Positions 1 through 6,440 of a stretch of 8,555 nucleotides of DNA are shown here, one piece after another (the first letter of the stretch is position 1; every line of letters starts with the position of its first letter). The notes beneath the pieces were generated by a model. It saw only the letters and a list, made by a program, of their open reading frames with translations. It did not search any database and was not told where the DNA came from. The DNA is from Anaerolineae bacterium. GTDB lineage: Bacteria; Chloroflexota; Anaerolineae; JACIWP01. A program made the position numbers and the translations under genes. Location: contig JACIWP010000125.1 of the NCBI GenBank assembly GCA_014360855.1, positions 1 through 8,555 of the forward strand, given 5' to 3'.

Positions 1-4
1 GGGG

Positions 5-958
5 ATGCGCTGTCGCAAGTGCGGCGCGCCGGCGGTCATCAATATGCCACAGCATAAGTTGGCCCTCTGCGAGGAGCACTACCTCGAGTGGGTGCCGGCG
101 CGCGTCGGGCAAACCATCAAGCGCTTCCGCATGTTCCGCCCGGAAGACAAGGTGCTGGTGGCCGTCTCCGGCGGAAAGGACAGCCTGGCGCTGTGGGATA
201 TCCTTTACCGCCTGGGCTATGCCGCGGAAGGGCTGTACATTGACCTGGGCATCGGCGGCGGTTATTCCGCCGAATCCAAGGCCAAGGTGGAGGCCTTCGC
301 CGCCGCGCGCGGGGGTCTGCCCTATCGCGTAGTGGACGTGCGGGAAACGTACGGCTGTTCCATCCCGGAGCTTGCCCGACGCTCCCGGCGCGGCGCCAAA
401 ACCTGCTCCCTCTGTGGGCTGGTGAAGCGGCACATCATGAACCGGGTGGCCTATGAAGGGGGCTTTGCCGCCATCGCCACCGGCCATAACCTGGATGATG
501 AGGCGGCCGTGCTGATGCAGAATACCCTGCACTGGCAGGCCGGCTACCTGGGCCGGCAGGCGCCGGTACTGCCCTCCACCCATCCCCACCTGGCGCGCAA
601 GGTCAAACCGCTCTGCCTGATGTACGAGCGCGAGATGGCGGCCTATTCCCTGGTGCGGGGCATTGATTACATCTACGACGAATGCCCCTACGCCGTCGGC
701 GCCAAGACCATTTTCTACAAGGAACTGCTGAATCAGCTCGAGGGGCGTTCGCCGGGCGCCAAACTACATTTTTACCTCTCCTTCCTCAAGGCGAAGGAGG
801 AGGGGACGATCCGCTTCGCCGAGGAGGAAGCGGTGCAGATGCAGGACTGCCGGCGCTGTGGCCAGCCCACCACCGCCGGCGACCTGTGCGCCTTCTGCCG
901 GCTGTGGGAGCGGCCGGAGATGGCGGTTTGCGGGCCGGCGGATGAGTTCGAAGCATAA
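5..958 (+). CDS. ttuA: TtuA/Ncs6-family tRNA thiolation enzyme (PP-loop ATPase)
   Basis: 317-residue cytosolic enzyme of the N-type ATP-pyrophosphatase family, which adenylates a tRNA base and replaces oxygen with sulfur. Seen: an N-terminal zinc ribbon (C3, C6, C22, H25); the PP-loop SGGKDS at 55-60; C134 and C137 (CSLC) plus C227 (DECPYA), the three-cysteine set that holds a [4Fe-4S] cluster in TtuA and TtcA; the ATGHNLDDEA block at 158-167; and a C-terminal zinc ribbon (C282, C285, C295, C298). Having both zinc ribbons separates it from TtcA and points to TtuA/Ncs6. Characterised TtuA makes 2-thiothymidine at tRNA position 54 in thermophiles, using the ubiquitin-like sulfur carrier TtuB, which is not in this window. 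The exact target base is therefore inferred. The ATG start fits because the first cysteine pair follows at once, as in family members. Its own ribosome binding site is cut by the window edge. It is the first visible gene of a + strand cluster. Confidence 0.88.
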   Translation: MRCRKCGAPAVINMPQHKLALCEEHYLEWVPARVGQTIKRFRMFRPEDKVLVAVSGGKDSLALWDILYRLGYAAEGLYIDLGIGGGYSAESKAKVEAFAAARGGLPYRVVDVRETYGCSIPELARRSRRGAKTCSLCGLVKRHIMNRVAYEGGFAAIATGHNLDDEAAVLMQNTLHWQAGYLGRQAPVLPSTHPHLARKVKPLCLMYEREMAAYSLVRGIDYIYDECPYAVGAKTIFYKELLNQLEGRSPGAKLHFYLSFLKAKEEGTIRFAEEEAVQMQDCRRCGQPTTAGDLCAFCRLWERPEMAVCGPADEFEA

Positions 959-960
959 TT

Positions 961-965
961 GGGGA
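961..965 (+). promoter_or_regulatory. Ribosome binding site for the queuosine-precursor transporter
   Basis: GGGGA lies 5 bases before the ATG at 971. It supports that ATG over an in-frame TTG at 959, which would start immediately after the upstream stop codon with this site inside the coding region. Confidence 0.55.
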
Positions 966-970
966 CGACG

Positions 971-1666
971 ATGAACCGGGATATGGAGAGCCGCAGAGCC
1001 TACCGCTATTTCGACTTGATCATGGCCCTTTTCGTAGCGGTACTGCTGATCAGCAATGTCGCCAGTAGTAAAATACTGAACCTGGGCCCCTTTACTTTCG
1101 ACGGGGGGACCATCCTCTTTCCCATCAGCTATATCTTCGGCGACATCCTGACCGAGGTCTACGGGTACCGCCGCTCCCGGCGCGTCATCTGGACCGGGTT
1201 CGGGTGTTCGGCGCTGGCGGCGCTGACCTTCATGATCGTAGGGGCGCTTCCGCCGGCCAGCGGCTGGGAGCACCAGGAGGCCTTCATGGCCATCCTGGGG
1301 CAGACCCCCCGCATCGTCATCGCCAGCCTGGTGGCCTACTTCGCCGGCGAGTTCTCCAACTCCTACGTCCTGGCCAAAATGAAAATCCTGACCAGAGGCC
1401 GCTGGCTCTGGACGCGCACCATCGGCTCCACCCTGGTGGGCGAAGGGGTGGATACCCTGCTGTTCGTCACCATCGCCTTTGCCGGCACCCTTCCCACCAG
1501 CCTGCTCTTCAGCGTCATCCTGTCCAATTATATCTTCAAGTGCGGGGTGGAAGTGATGGCAACCCCGCTGACCTATCAGATTGTGCGCTGGCTGAAGCAG
1601 GCCGAGCAGGAAGATTATTTCGATTACGGCACGGACTTCAACCCGTTTAAGTTCGGCACCAGTTGA
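971..1666 (+). CDS. yhhQ: Queuosine precursor transporter (YhhQ / COG1738 / DUF165 family)
   Basis: 231-residue integral membrane protein, normal length for the family, with about six hydrophobic spans (near 15-34, 45-66, 73-92, 112-134, 157-175 and 178-198). Family landmarks seen: SNVASSK at 28-34; PISYIFGDILTEVYGYRRSR at 51-70, the hallmark block of YhhQ/Vut_1 proteins; AYFAGEFSNSYVLAKMK at 122-138; and STLVGEGVDTLLF at 153-165. Characterised members import the deazapurine precursors of queuosine (preQ0, preQ1 or queuine/queuosine), which modify the wobble base of GUN-anticodon tRNAs. Which precursor this one prefers cannot be told from sequence. It starts 12 bases after the tRNA thiolation gene, and its TGA (1664-1666) is 14 bases before the Era ATG, so co-transcription is likely. 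No Tgt or Que biosynthesis gene is visible here. An in-frame TTG at 959 would add four residues but is the weaker start. Confidence 0.88.
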   Translation: MNRDMESRRAYRYFDLIMALFVAVLLISNVASSKILNLGPFTFDGGTILFPISYIFGDILTEVYGYRRSRRVIWTGFGCSALAALTFMIVGALPPASGWEHQEAFMAILGQTPRIVIASLVAYFAGEFSNSYVLAKMKILTRGRWLWTRTIGSTLVGEGVDTLLFVTIAFAGTLPTSLLFSVILSNYIFKCGVEVMATPLTYQIVRWLKQAEQEDYFDYGTDFNPFKFGTS

Positions 1667-1672
1667 GAGAGG
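1665..1672 (+). promoter_or_regulatory. Ribosome binding site for era
   Basis: The purine run GAGAGAGG overlaps the stop codon of the transporter gene and sits 8 bases before the ATG at 1681. It favours ATG 1681 over a TTG at 1663 that overlaps the upstream stop codon and has no such site in front of it. Confidence 0.5.
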
Positions 1673-1680
1673 CGCGGGAT

Positions 1681-2673
1681 ATGGAACACGAGGATGCCGG
1701 CACGCTGGATATCGAGGAAAAGCAGAGCACCATCGAGCCGGCGGCGGAGGAAGTGCCCTGGTACGAGGAGCCGCTCCCGCCGGATCACCGCTCCGGGTTC
1801 GTGGCGGTGGTGGGCCGGCCCAATGTGGGCAAATCCTCCCTCATGAACGCCTATCTGGGCCAGAAGATCGCCATCGTCACCCCAAAGCCCCAGACCACTC
1901 GCAACCGTCTGCTGGGCATCCTGACCCTGCCCAACGCCCAGATCGTCTTTGTGGACACGCCGGGCATCCATCAACCACGCCATAAGCTGGGCCAATATCT
2001 GGTGGCGGCGGCCACCAGCGCCGTGCCTGAGGCGGACGTCATCGTCTTCATGGTGGACCTCTCGGTGATGCCGACGGACGAGGACCGCATGGTGGCCAAT
2101 CTGCTGGCGCGCAAGAGCCAGGCGCCGGTACTGCTGGCGATGAATAAGGTGGACCTGTTGAGGCCGGCGGACATCCAGCACCATGCCGAGGCCTACCTGG
2201 CCCTGGGCCAATTCGATGACTGGATCCTTACCTCCGTCACCCGCGGCGACAACCTGGACAAACTGCGGGAGATGATCATCGCGCGCCTGCCCTTCGGCCC
2301 GCGCTATTATCCGCCCGACCAGATCACTGACCAGGAAGAGCGCTTCATGGCGGCGGAGCTGATCCGAGAGCAGGTGCTCCTGCACACCTATGAAGAAGTA
2401 CCCCACGGTGTGGCGGTGGTGGTGGAGGAGTTCAAGGAGCGCCGGCCAGACCTCACCTACATCAGCGCGGTCATCTACGTCGAGCGCGAGAGCCAGAAGG
2501 GCATCATTATCGGCGCCAAAGGCGAGATGCTCAAGCGCATCGGCACCGCCGCCCGTCGGGAGATCGAACATTTCCTCGGGCACCAGGTGTACCTGGAATT
2601 ATGGGTAAAAGTGCGCAAAAAGTGGCGGCAGGACGAACGGCAGTTGCGCTATTTCGGCTACAAAATGCCCTGA
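1681..2673 (+). CDS. era: GTPase Era, 30S ribosome maturation factor
   Basis: 330-residue cytosolic GTPase that binds 16S rRNA near its 3' end and takes part in small-subunit assembly. Seen: P-loop GRPNVGKSS at 45-53 (G1); the QTTRNR switch I block at 71-76 (G2); DTPG at 92-95 (G3); NKVD at 155-158 (G4); a G5-like loop TSVTRGDNL at 184-192, slightly off the usual SA form; and a C-terminal KH domain with GIIIGAKG at 274-281, followed by the family ending LELWVKVRKKWR at 305-316 and LRYFGY near the C-terminus. The protein is about 30 residues longer than typical Era. The surplus is an acidic N-terminal tail (residues 1-36, about 12 Asp/Glu and one Lys) before the G domain. ATG 1681 is chosen for its ribosome binding site; a TTG at 1663 would lengthen the tail by six residues. 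The KH-domain GxxG is intact, so the protein should be functional. Confidence 0.95.
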   Translation: MEHEDAGTLDIEEKQSTIEPAAEEVPWYEEPLPPDHRSGFVAVVGRPNVGKSSLMNAYLGQKIAIVTPKPQTTRNRLLGILTLPNAQIVFVDTPGIHQPRHKLGQYLVAAATSAVPEADVIVFMVDLSVMPTDEDRMVANLLARKSQAPVLLAMNKVDLLRPADIQHHAEAYLALGQFDDWILTSVTRGDNLDKLREMIIARLPFGPRYYPPDQITDQEERFMAAELIREQVLLHTYEEVPHGVAVVVEEFKERRPDLTYISAVIYVERESQKGIIIGAKGEMLKRIGTAARREIEHFLGHQVYLELWVKVRKKWRQDERQLRYFGYKMP

Positions 2674-2687
2674 AAATGTCCGCCCCT

Positions 2688-2694
2688 AGAAAGG
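2688..2694 (+). promoter_or_regulatory. Ribosome binding site for the sulfatase-fold gene
   Basis: AGAAAGG lies 7 bases before the ATG at 2702, inside the 28-base gap after era. I see no convincing promoter or terminator hairpin in this gap, so read-through from era is plausible. Confidence 0.5.
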
Positions 2695-2701
2695 CTGTTA
2701 G

Positions 2702-4261
2702 ATGAAACGTCGTCCGAATGTGATTCTGGTAGTGCTGGACACCCAACGAGTGGATCGGCTGTCCTGCTACGGCTACACGCGTGAGACCAGCCCATCTTTG
2801 GACCAGTTTGCGGAGCGCGCCACGCTGTTCGAGCAGGCCATATCGCCGGCGCAGTGGACCATCCCCGCCCATGTGTCCATGTTTACCGGCCAGTATCCCC
2901 TCCTGCACCAGACGGTGCAGTCCGACCGGGCCATCCCGCCCACCCTGCCCACCATCACCGAGATCCTGCGGGACCACGGCTATCTCACCTTCGCTTTCTG
3001 CAACAACCCGCTGGTGGGGGTGCTGAACAACGGCATTCAGCGGGGGTTTGACCGCTTCTATAACTACGCCAGCTTTGTGCCGGATGTGGTGCCGGCGCCC
3101 AAAGTCGCGCCCAACCCGGTGGCACGGGGCGTTGAGGCCGTGCGCAGAGGCATTGCCCAGGCAGTGCACGCCATCGAGCGGCAGTTCGGCAAGTCGGAGC
3201 GCCTGCTGGCCCTCTCGCAGGAGTCCTTCTTCGTGCCCTTCTGGTCGCGGCTGGGCAACTTCAAGGGGGATGTGATCCGCTCCATGCGCGATGTGGAGCG
3301 CTATGTGCGCGCCTTTTACCCCGACTCAGACGAGACCCCCTTCTTCATGTTCATCAACCTGATGGAGACGCACCTGCCTTATTGGCCGGCGCTGCCCTTC
3401 GTGCGCAAGTATGCCCAGTGGGTCAGCCGGGACAAAGAGGCGCGGCGCTTTATCAGCCGCTTCAACACGCAGGCCTACCGCTGGGCCACCCCCATCGTCC
3501 AGCCCCTCAGCGACATGGAACTGGCCGCCATCCAGGCCATGTACGACGCCGAGGTCGCCTTCCAAGACCATCATCTCGGCCGGCTGTTCGATACCCTCAA
3601 CGACCTGCACGCCTGGGACGATACCCTGGTCATCGTGGTGGCGGACCATGGAGAGGGGTTCGGCGAGCACCACTACATGGGCCACGCCTTCACCCTGTTC
3701 CAGGAAGTGGTGCACGTGCCGCTGGTGGTGCACTTCCCAGGCGGGGAATTCGCCGGCCGGCGCATCGCCGAACCGGTCTCCACCCGCCGCATCTTCCACA
3801 CCATCCTGGAGCATGCCGGCATCCCCTCCGAGGACCCGCTGGGCACCGCCGAGGAGCTGAGCCTGCGCTCCACGGTACGGGGGCGCACGCCGGCCCGCGA
3901 GCGGGTCATCTCCGAGGCCTATTCCCCCACCAACTTCGTCAGCGTCATCGAGCGCCGTGATCCGGAGATATTGGAGCCGTACAAGTGCCTGTCCCTGTGG
4001 CGCGCCCTCTATGCCGGCTATGACAAGCTCATTGCCGTGGACGACGCCCCGGATGGACTGTATGACCTCCGCACCGATCCGCTGGAGCGCCGCAACCTTA
4101 TCCAGACGTCCCCCAAGGCCAGCCGGCTCTTCGACGAACTGCACCGCTTCACCGAAGAACAGGAACATTTCGCCTTTGAGGCGGCCCATGCTGGCACGTA
4201 CCGGGCGGAAGAGGAAGAGGAGATCCGCCGGCGGCTGCGCGGCCTGGGGTATATGGATTGA
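2702..4261 (+). CDS. Sulfatase-fold hydrolase/transferase (alkaline phosphatase superfamily), Thr at the nucleophile position
   Basis: 519-residue protein with the sulfatase (PF00884-type) fold. Seen: the N-terminal strand and first metal site NVILVVLDTQRVDRLSCYGY (6-25, D13 and D18); the active-site block AQWTIPAHVSMFTG at 50-63; the second metal block VADHGEGFGEHHYMGH at 313-328 (D315, H316, H328); and the C-terminal LYDLRTDPLERRNL signature typical of sulfatases. In true sulfatases the block reads C/S-x-P-S/A-R and the first residue becomes formylglycine. Here that position is T53 and the Arg position is H57. Thr nucleophiles are known in phosphodiesterases and phosphoethanolamine or phosphoglycerol transferases of the same superfamily, so phosphoester chemistry is a fair inference and sulfate ester cleavage is doubtful. 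No signal peptide or membrane span is seen, so it looks cytosolic. The substrate is unknown. It lies between era and the PII-CBS gene with short gaps (28 and 38 bases). Confidence 0.8.
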   Translation: MKRRPNVILVVLDTQRVDRLSCYGYTRETSPSLDQFAERATLFEQAISPAQWTIPAHVSMFTGQYPLLHQTVQSDRAIPPTLPTITEILRDHGYLTFAFCNNPLVGVLNNGIQRGFDRFYNYASFVPDVVPAPKVAPNPVARGVEAVRRGIAQAVHAIERQFGKSERLLALSQESFFVPFWSRLGNFKGDVIRSMRDVERYVRAFYPDSDETPFFMFINLMETHLPYWPALPFVRKYAQWVSRDKEARRFISRFNTQAYRWATPIVQPLSDMELAAIQAMYDAEVAFQDHHLGRLFDTLNDLHAWDDTLVIVVADHGEGFGEHHYMGHAFTLFQEVVHVPLVVHFPGGEFAGRRIAEPVSTRRIFHTILEHAGIPSEDPLGTAEELSLRSTVRGRTPARERVISEAYSPTNFVSVIERRDPEILEPYKCLSLWRALYAGYDKLIAVDDAPDGLYDLRTDPLERRNLIQTSPKASRLFDELHRFTEEQEHFAFEAAHAGTYRAEEEEEIRRRLRGLGYMD

Positions 4262-4262
4262 G

Positions 4263-4278
4263 CGCCGGCCCGCCGGCG
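4263..4278 (+). repeat. Perfect GC inverted repeat (hairpin) between the sulfatase-fold and PII-CBS genes
   Basis: CGCCGGC (4263-4269), a CC spacer, then GCCGGCG (4272-4278) form a 7-bp perfect inverted repeat, realistically a 6-bp stem with a 4-base loop in RNA. A G·U pair could extend it by one. It starts two bases after the TGA and ends seven bases before the ribosome binding site at 4286. There is no U tract after it, so it is not a standard intrinsic terminator. It could be an RNA stability or translation-tuning element, or a chance pairing of two copies of the abundant GCCGGC hexamer. Confidence 0.45.
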
Positions 4279-4285
4279 TCTCTCG

Positions 4286-4293
4286 AAAGGAGG
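4286..4293 (+). promoter_or_regulatory. Strong ribosome binding site for the PII-like/CBS gene
   Basis: AAAGGAGG, close to the ideal anti-16S sequence, lies 6 bases before the ATG at 4300. It is the best such site in the window. It fixes the start at 4300 and rules out an in-frame TTG at 4258 that would add 14 residues not resembling the family. Confidence 0.8.
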
Positions 4294-4299
4294 ACCAGC

Positions 4300-5187
4300 A
4301 TGTATCTTCTGCTGGTAGTGCTGGAGGATGTGGACATCCTCCCGAAACTATTAGATCGCTGGCACGCCATCGGCATCCCAGGCACCACCATCGTGCGCAG
4401 TATGGGGGGCTATCACGCCATTTCCTGGCTGGAGCGCCTGGGCCTGACTGTGCTGGGCAGGGAGGTCGAAGAGGAGACACAACAGCGTCTTCTCATCTCC
4501 GTGATCCCCGACGAAGAACTGCTGGAACAGGCCATTGCCGAAGCGGAGCAGTTGGTCGGGAGCTTTGACCGTCCCCACAGCGGCATCCTCTTTGTCCTGC
4601 CGGTACTGCGCACGCTGGGCGTGCATAAGCGCCGGCCGCCCTCCCCGGAGGAGCTGGCGGCCACCGCGCCGGCGCCCCCGCCGACGGCAGAGCGGGAGCG
4701 CATCCGCTGTATCCCGATCTCCCAGGTGCTCTCCATGCGCCCGATTCAGCCGGCCATCGTCCACCCCGATGATTCCCTGATGAGCGTGGCGCAGGAGATG
4801 ATCCGCCATCCGGATGCGCGCCTGGCCTGTGTGGTCAATGAGGAAGGCCGGCTCATCGGCATCATCCGCGCCCAGCTCCTGGCCAGCGAACTGCTGATGC
4901 ACATCATGCCGGAGGAATTCCTCCAGCAAATGTCGGAGCTGGAAGAGGCGCTGGAATATGCCTCGCTGTTCAAGGCCCGCAGTGCCGGCGACCTGATGGA
5001 GGAGCCAGTCTTCGTCCATGCCGGCGATCCCCTCCGAGAAGCCTTTGCCAAACTGCACAAGCACAAACTGCCCGGCCTGCCGGTCGTGGACCAGACCCGC
5101 CATGTCATCGGCTATGTGGACACCCTGAATATGCTCGCCCTGGTTACCGCCGGCGAACTGCCCCCCTGCTCCGAGAAGCGCCCATGA
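4300..5187 (+). CDS. PII-like signalling domain fused to two CBS domains
   Basis: 295-residue soluble protein with three regulatory modules and no catalytic motif. Residues 1-108 look like a PII-like (GlnB/DUF190-type ferredoxin-like) fold: the opening strand MYLLLVVLEDVDILPKLL, a helix ending in GIPGTTIVRSMG (25-36), the LLISVIPDEELLEQAI strand-helix (64-79), and a closing SGILFVLPVLRTLGV (94-108) that recalls the FV-PV end of PII. A Pro/Ala-rich linker spans about 113-136. A CBS pair follows: CBS1 at about 139-195 (LSMRPIQPAIVHPDDSL, then RLIGIIRAQLL) and CBS2 at about 228-283 (AGDLMEEPVFVHAGD, then LPGLPVVD and HVIGYVDTLNML). CBS pairs bind adenine nucleotides, and PII-like domains bind ATP/ADP/AMP, cAMP or related effectors in a trimer. 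The actual ligand here is unknown. The stop codon overlaps the start of the permease gene (ATGA), so translational coupling and regulation of that transporter are inferred. The family-level calls are from pattern recognition; the PII-like call is the less certain one. Confidence 0.8.
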   Translation: MYLLLVVLEDVDILPKLLDRWHAIGIPGTTIVRSMGGYHAISWLERLGLTVLGREVEEETQQRLLISVIPDEELLEQAIAEAEQLVGSFDRPHSGILFVLPVLRTLGVHKRRPPSPEELAATAPAPPPTAERERIRCIPISQVLSMRPIQPAIVHPDDSLMSVAQEMIRHPDARLACVVNEEGRLIGIIRAQLLASELLMHIMPEEFLQQMSELEEALEYASLFKARSAGDLMEEPVFVHAGDPLREAFAKLHKHKLPGLPVVDQTRHVIGYVDTLNMLALVTAGELPPCSEKRP

Positions 5188-6440
5188 CCTTCCCCGCCAT
5201 CTTCACCGCCGTCATATTTGTCCTGGCATATGCCATCATTGCGACCGAGAGGCTCCACCGCACGGTCGTGGCGCTGGCCGGCGGCATGCTCCTGATCCTC
5301 GCCGGCATCCTCTCCCAGGAAGAGGCGTTCTCCGCCATTGACTTCAACGTCATCTTCCTGCTGGTCGGAATGATGGTCATCGCCGATATCATGAGTGAGA
5401 CCGGCGTGTTTCAGTGGATCGCCGTGCAGTCGGTGAACGCCGGCCGCGGCCGGCCGCTTCTCATCATGGCGATGCTGTGCCTGGTCACCGCCGGCGCCTC
5501 CGCCATCCTGGACAACGTCACCATTGTGGTGCTCATCGCGCCCATCACGCTGTTCATCGCCTCCGCCCTGCACGTCAGCCCTATCCCGTTCCTCGTGGCG
5601 GAGATTATGTCGTCGAACATCGGCGGCGCGGCGACCATTATCGGCGACCCGCCCAACATCCTGGTGGCGAGCGCGGCCAACCTGGACTTCCTGACCTTCG
5701 TCGGCAACATGCTCCCCATCACCCTAGTGTGTCTGGGAACGCTTATCGGCATATTGGCTCTGGAGATCCGACGCGAGATTGACCCCACCCCGGTCGTCTC
5801 CCACCTCGATGCCAGCGGCCTTATCACCGACCGACGCTTACTGCGTCAATCCCTTGTCGTCATGGGCCTGGTGCTGGTCGGGTTCATCTTCCATGGTATG
5901 TTGGGGCTGGAGCCGGCTACCATCGCCATGGCCGGCGCCTCTCTGCTCCTCATTATCACCCGCCGAGACCCCTTTGAACACCTGCGCGAGGTGGAATGGA
6001 CCACGCTCTTCTTTTTCATCGGCCTGTTCATCATGGTGGAGGCCATGGTCAAGACCGGCATCATCACTGCCATTGCCGGCGCTGTCCTGAATATCACCAA
6101 GGGAAACCTGCGGCTGACCGCCAATCTCCTGCTGTGGTTTTCCGCCCTGTTCTCCGGCATCGTGGACAATATCCCCTACACAGCCACTCTGATCCCTCTG
6201 GTACAGCAGTTGGGGAAGGTCATGCCGGCGGGGCCGCTGTGGTGGGCGCTGGTTATGGGGGCAGACTTCGGGGGAAACCTGACGCTGGTGGGGGCTTCGG
6301 CCAATTTGGTGGTGGCGACCGTCGCCCAGCGAGCCGGCTATCCCATTTCCTTTAAACGCTACCTCTCATACAGTCTGATCAGCACGCTGGCGGTGCTGTT
6401 GCTCTCCACGCTGTACCTCTGGCTGCGCTATTTGCTCTGA
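5184..6440 (+). CDS. ArsB/NhaD/OCA2-type ion permease (ion transporter superfamily)
   Basis: 418-residue polytopic membrane protein, with about ten to eleven hydrophobic stretches, of the ArsB/NhaD/OCA2 (SLC13-like) group. The internal duplication typical of the superfamily is plain. Repeat 1 has AILDNVTIVVLIAP (107-120) and SSNIGGAATIIGDPPNIL (143-160). Repeat 2 has GIVDNIPYTATLIPLV (325-340) and DFGGNLTLVGASANL (361-375). These paired hairpin motifs carry the ion- and substrate-binding Asn, Thr and Gly residues. A charged cytosolic loop (about 194-222) divides the halves. The transported ion is not decided: arsenite (ArsB), Na+/H+ (NhaD) and organic anions are all known in relatives. There is no arsR or arsC nearby, which weighs against arsenic resistance. 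The ATG overlaps the PII-CBS stop by four bases, and only a weak purine run (GAGAAG near 5173) precedes it, so translation probably depends on the upstream gene. Its 3' end overlaps the opposing kinase gene by 13 bases. Confidence 0.88.
   Translation: MTFPAIFTAVIFVLAYAIIATERLHRTVVALAGGMLLILAGILSQEEAFSAIDFNVIFLLVGMMVIADIMSETGVFQWIAVQSVNAGRGRPLLIMAMLCLVTAGASAILDNVTIVVLIAPITLFIASALHVSPIPFLVAEIMSSNIGGAATIIGDPPNILVASAANLDFLTFVGNMLPITLVCLGTLIGILALEIRREIDPTPVVSHLDASGLITDRRLLRQSLVVMGLVLVGFIFHGMLGLEPATIAMAGASLLLIITRRDPFEHLREVEWTTLFFFIGLFIMVEAMVKTGIITAIAGAVLNITKGNLRLTANLLLWFSALFSGIVDNIPYTATLIPLVQQLGKVMPAGPLWWALVMGADFGGNLTLVGASANLVVATVAQRAGYPISFKRYLSYSLISTLAVLLLSTLYLWLRYLL
6428..6440. other. Convergent 13-base overlap of permease and kinase 3' ends
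   Basis: The permease TGA is at 6438-6440 on +, and the kinase TAG reads from 6430 to 6428 on -, so the two coding ends share 13 bases. No hairpin plus T-tract is visible on either strand around here. Transcription end sites must therefore lie inside the opposing coding regions or be factor-dependent. Confidence 0.85.

Noticed and set aside
959..970. TTG start for the queuosine-precursor transporter at 959
   Set aside because: It would place the GGGGA ribosome binding site inside the coding region and adds four residues. ATG 971 is better supported.
1624..2583. A 319-codon open frame on the - strand opposite era
   Set aside because: Era on the + strand has all GTPase and KH motifs. The antisense frame is rich in His, Gln, Arg and Val, has no recognisable domain and no ribosome binding site. 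It is a shadow of GC-rich codon use.
4258..4299. TTG start for the PII-like/CBS protein at 4258
   Set aside because: It lies in the stop codon region of the preceding gene and ahead of the near-perfect AAAGGAGG at 4286. The 14 extra residues do not look like the start of a PII-like fold.
3326..4480. A 384-codon open frame on the - strand opposite the sulfatase-fold gene
   Set aside because: It runs across the 3' end of the sulfatase-fold gene into the PII-CBS gene, has low-complexity His/Gly/Arg composition and no motif. The + strand genes explain the region.
4351..5103. A 250-codon open frame on the - strand opposite the PII-CBS gene
   Set aside because: It is composition-driven and has no domain, while the + strand frame has a strong ribosome binding site and two CBS domains.
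5184..6440. Arsenite efflux pump (arsB) as a specific call
   Set aside because: Only superfamily-level motifs are visible and no arsR, arsC or arsA lies nearby, so the substrate is left open.
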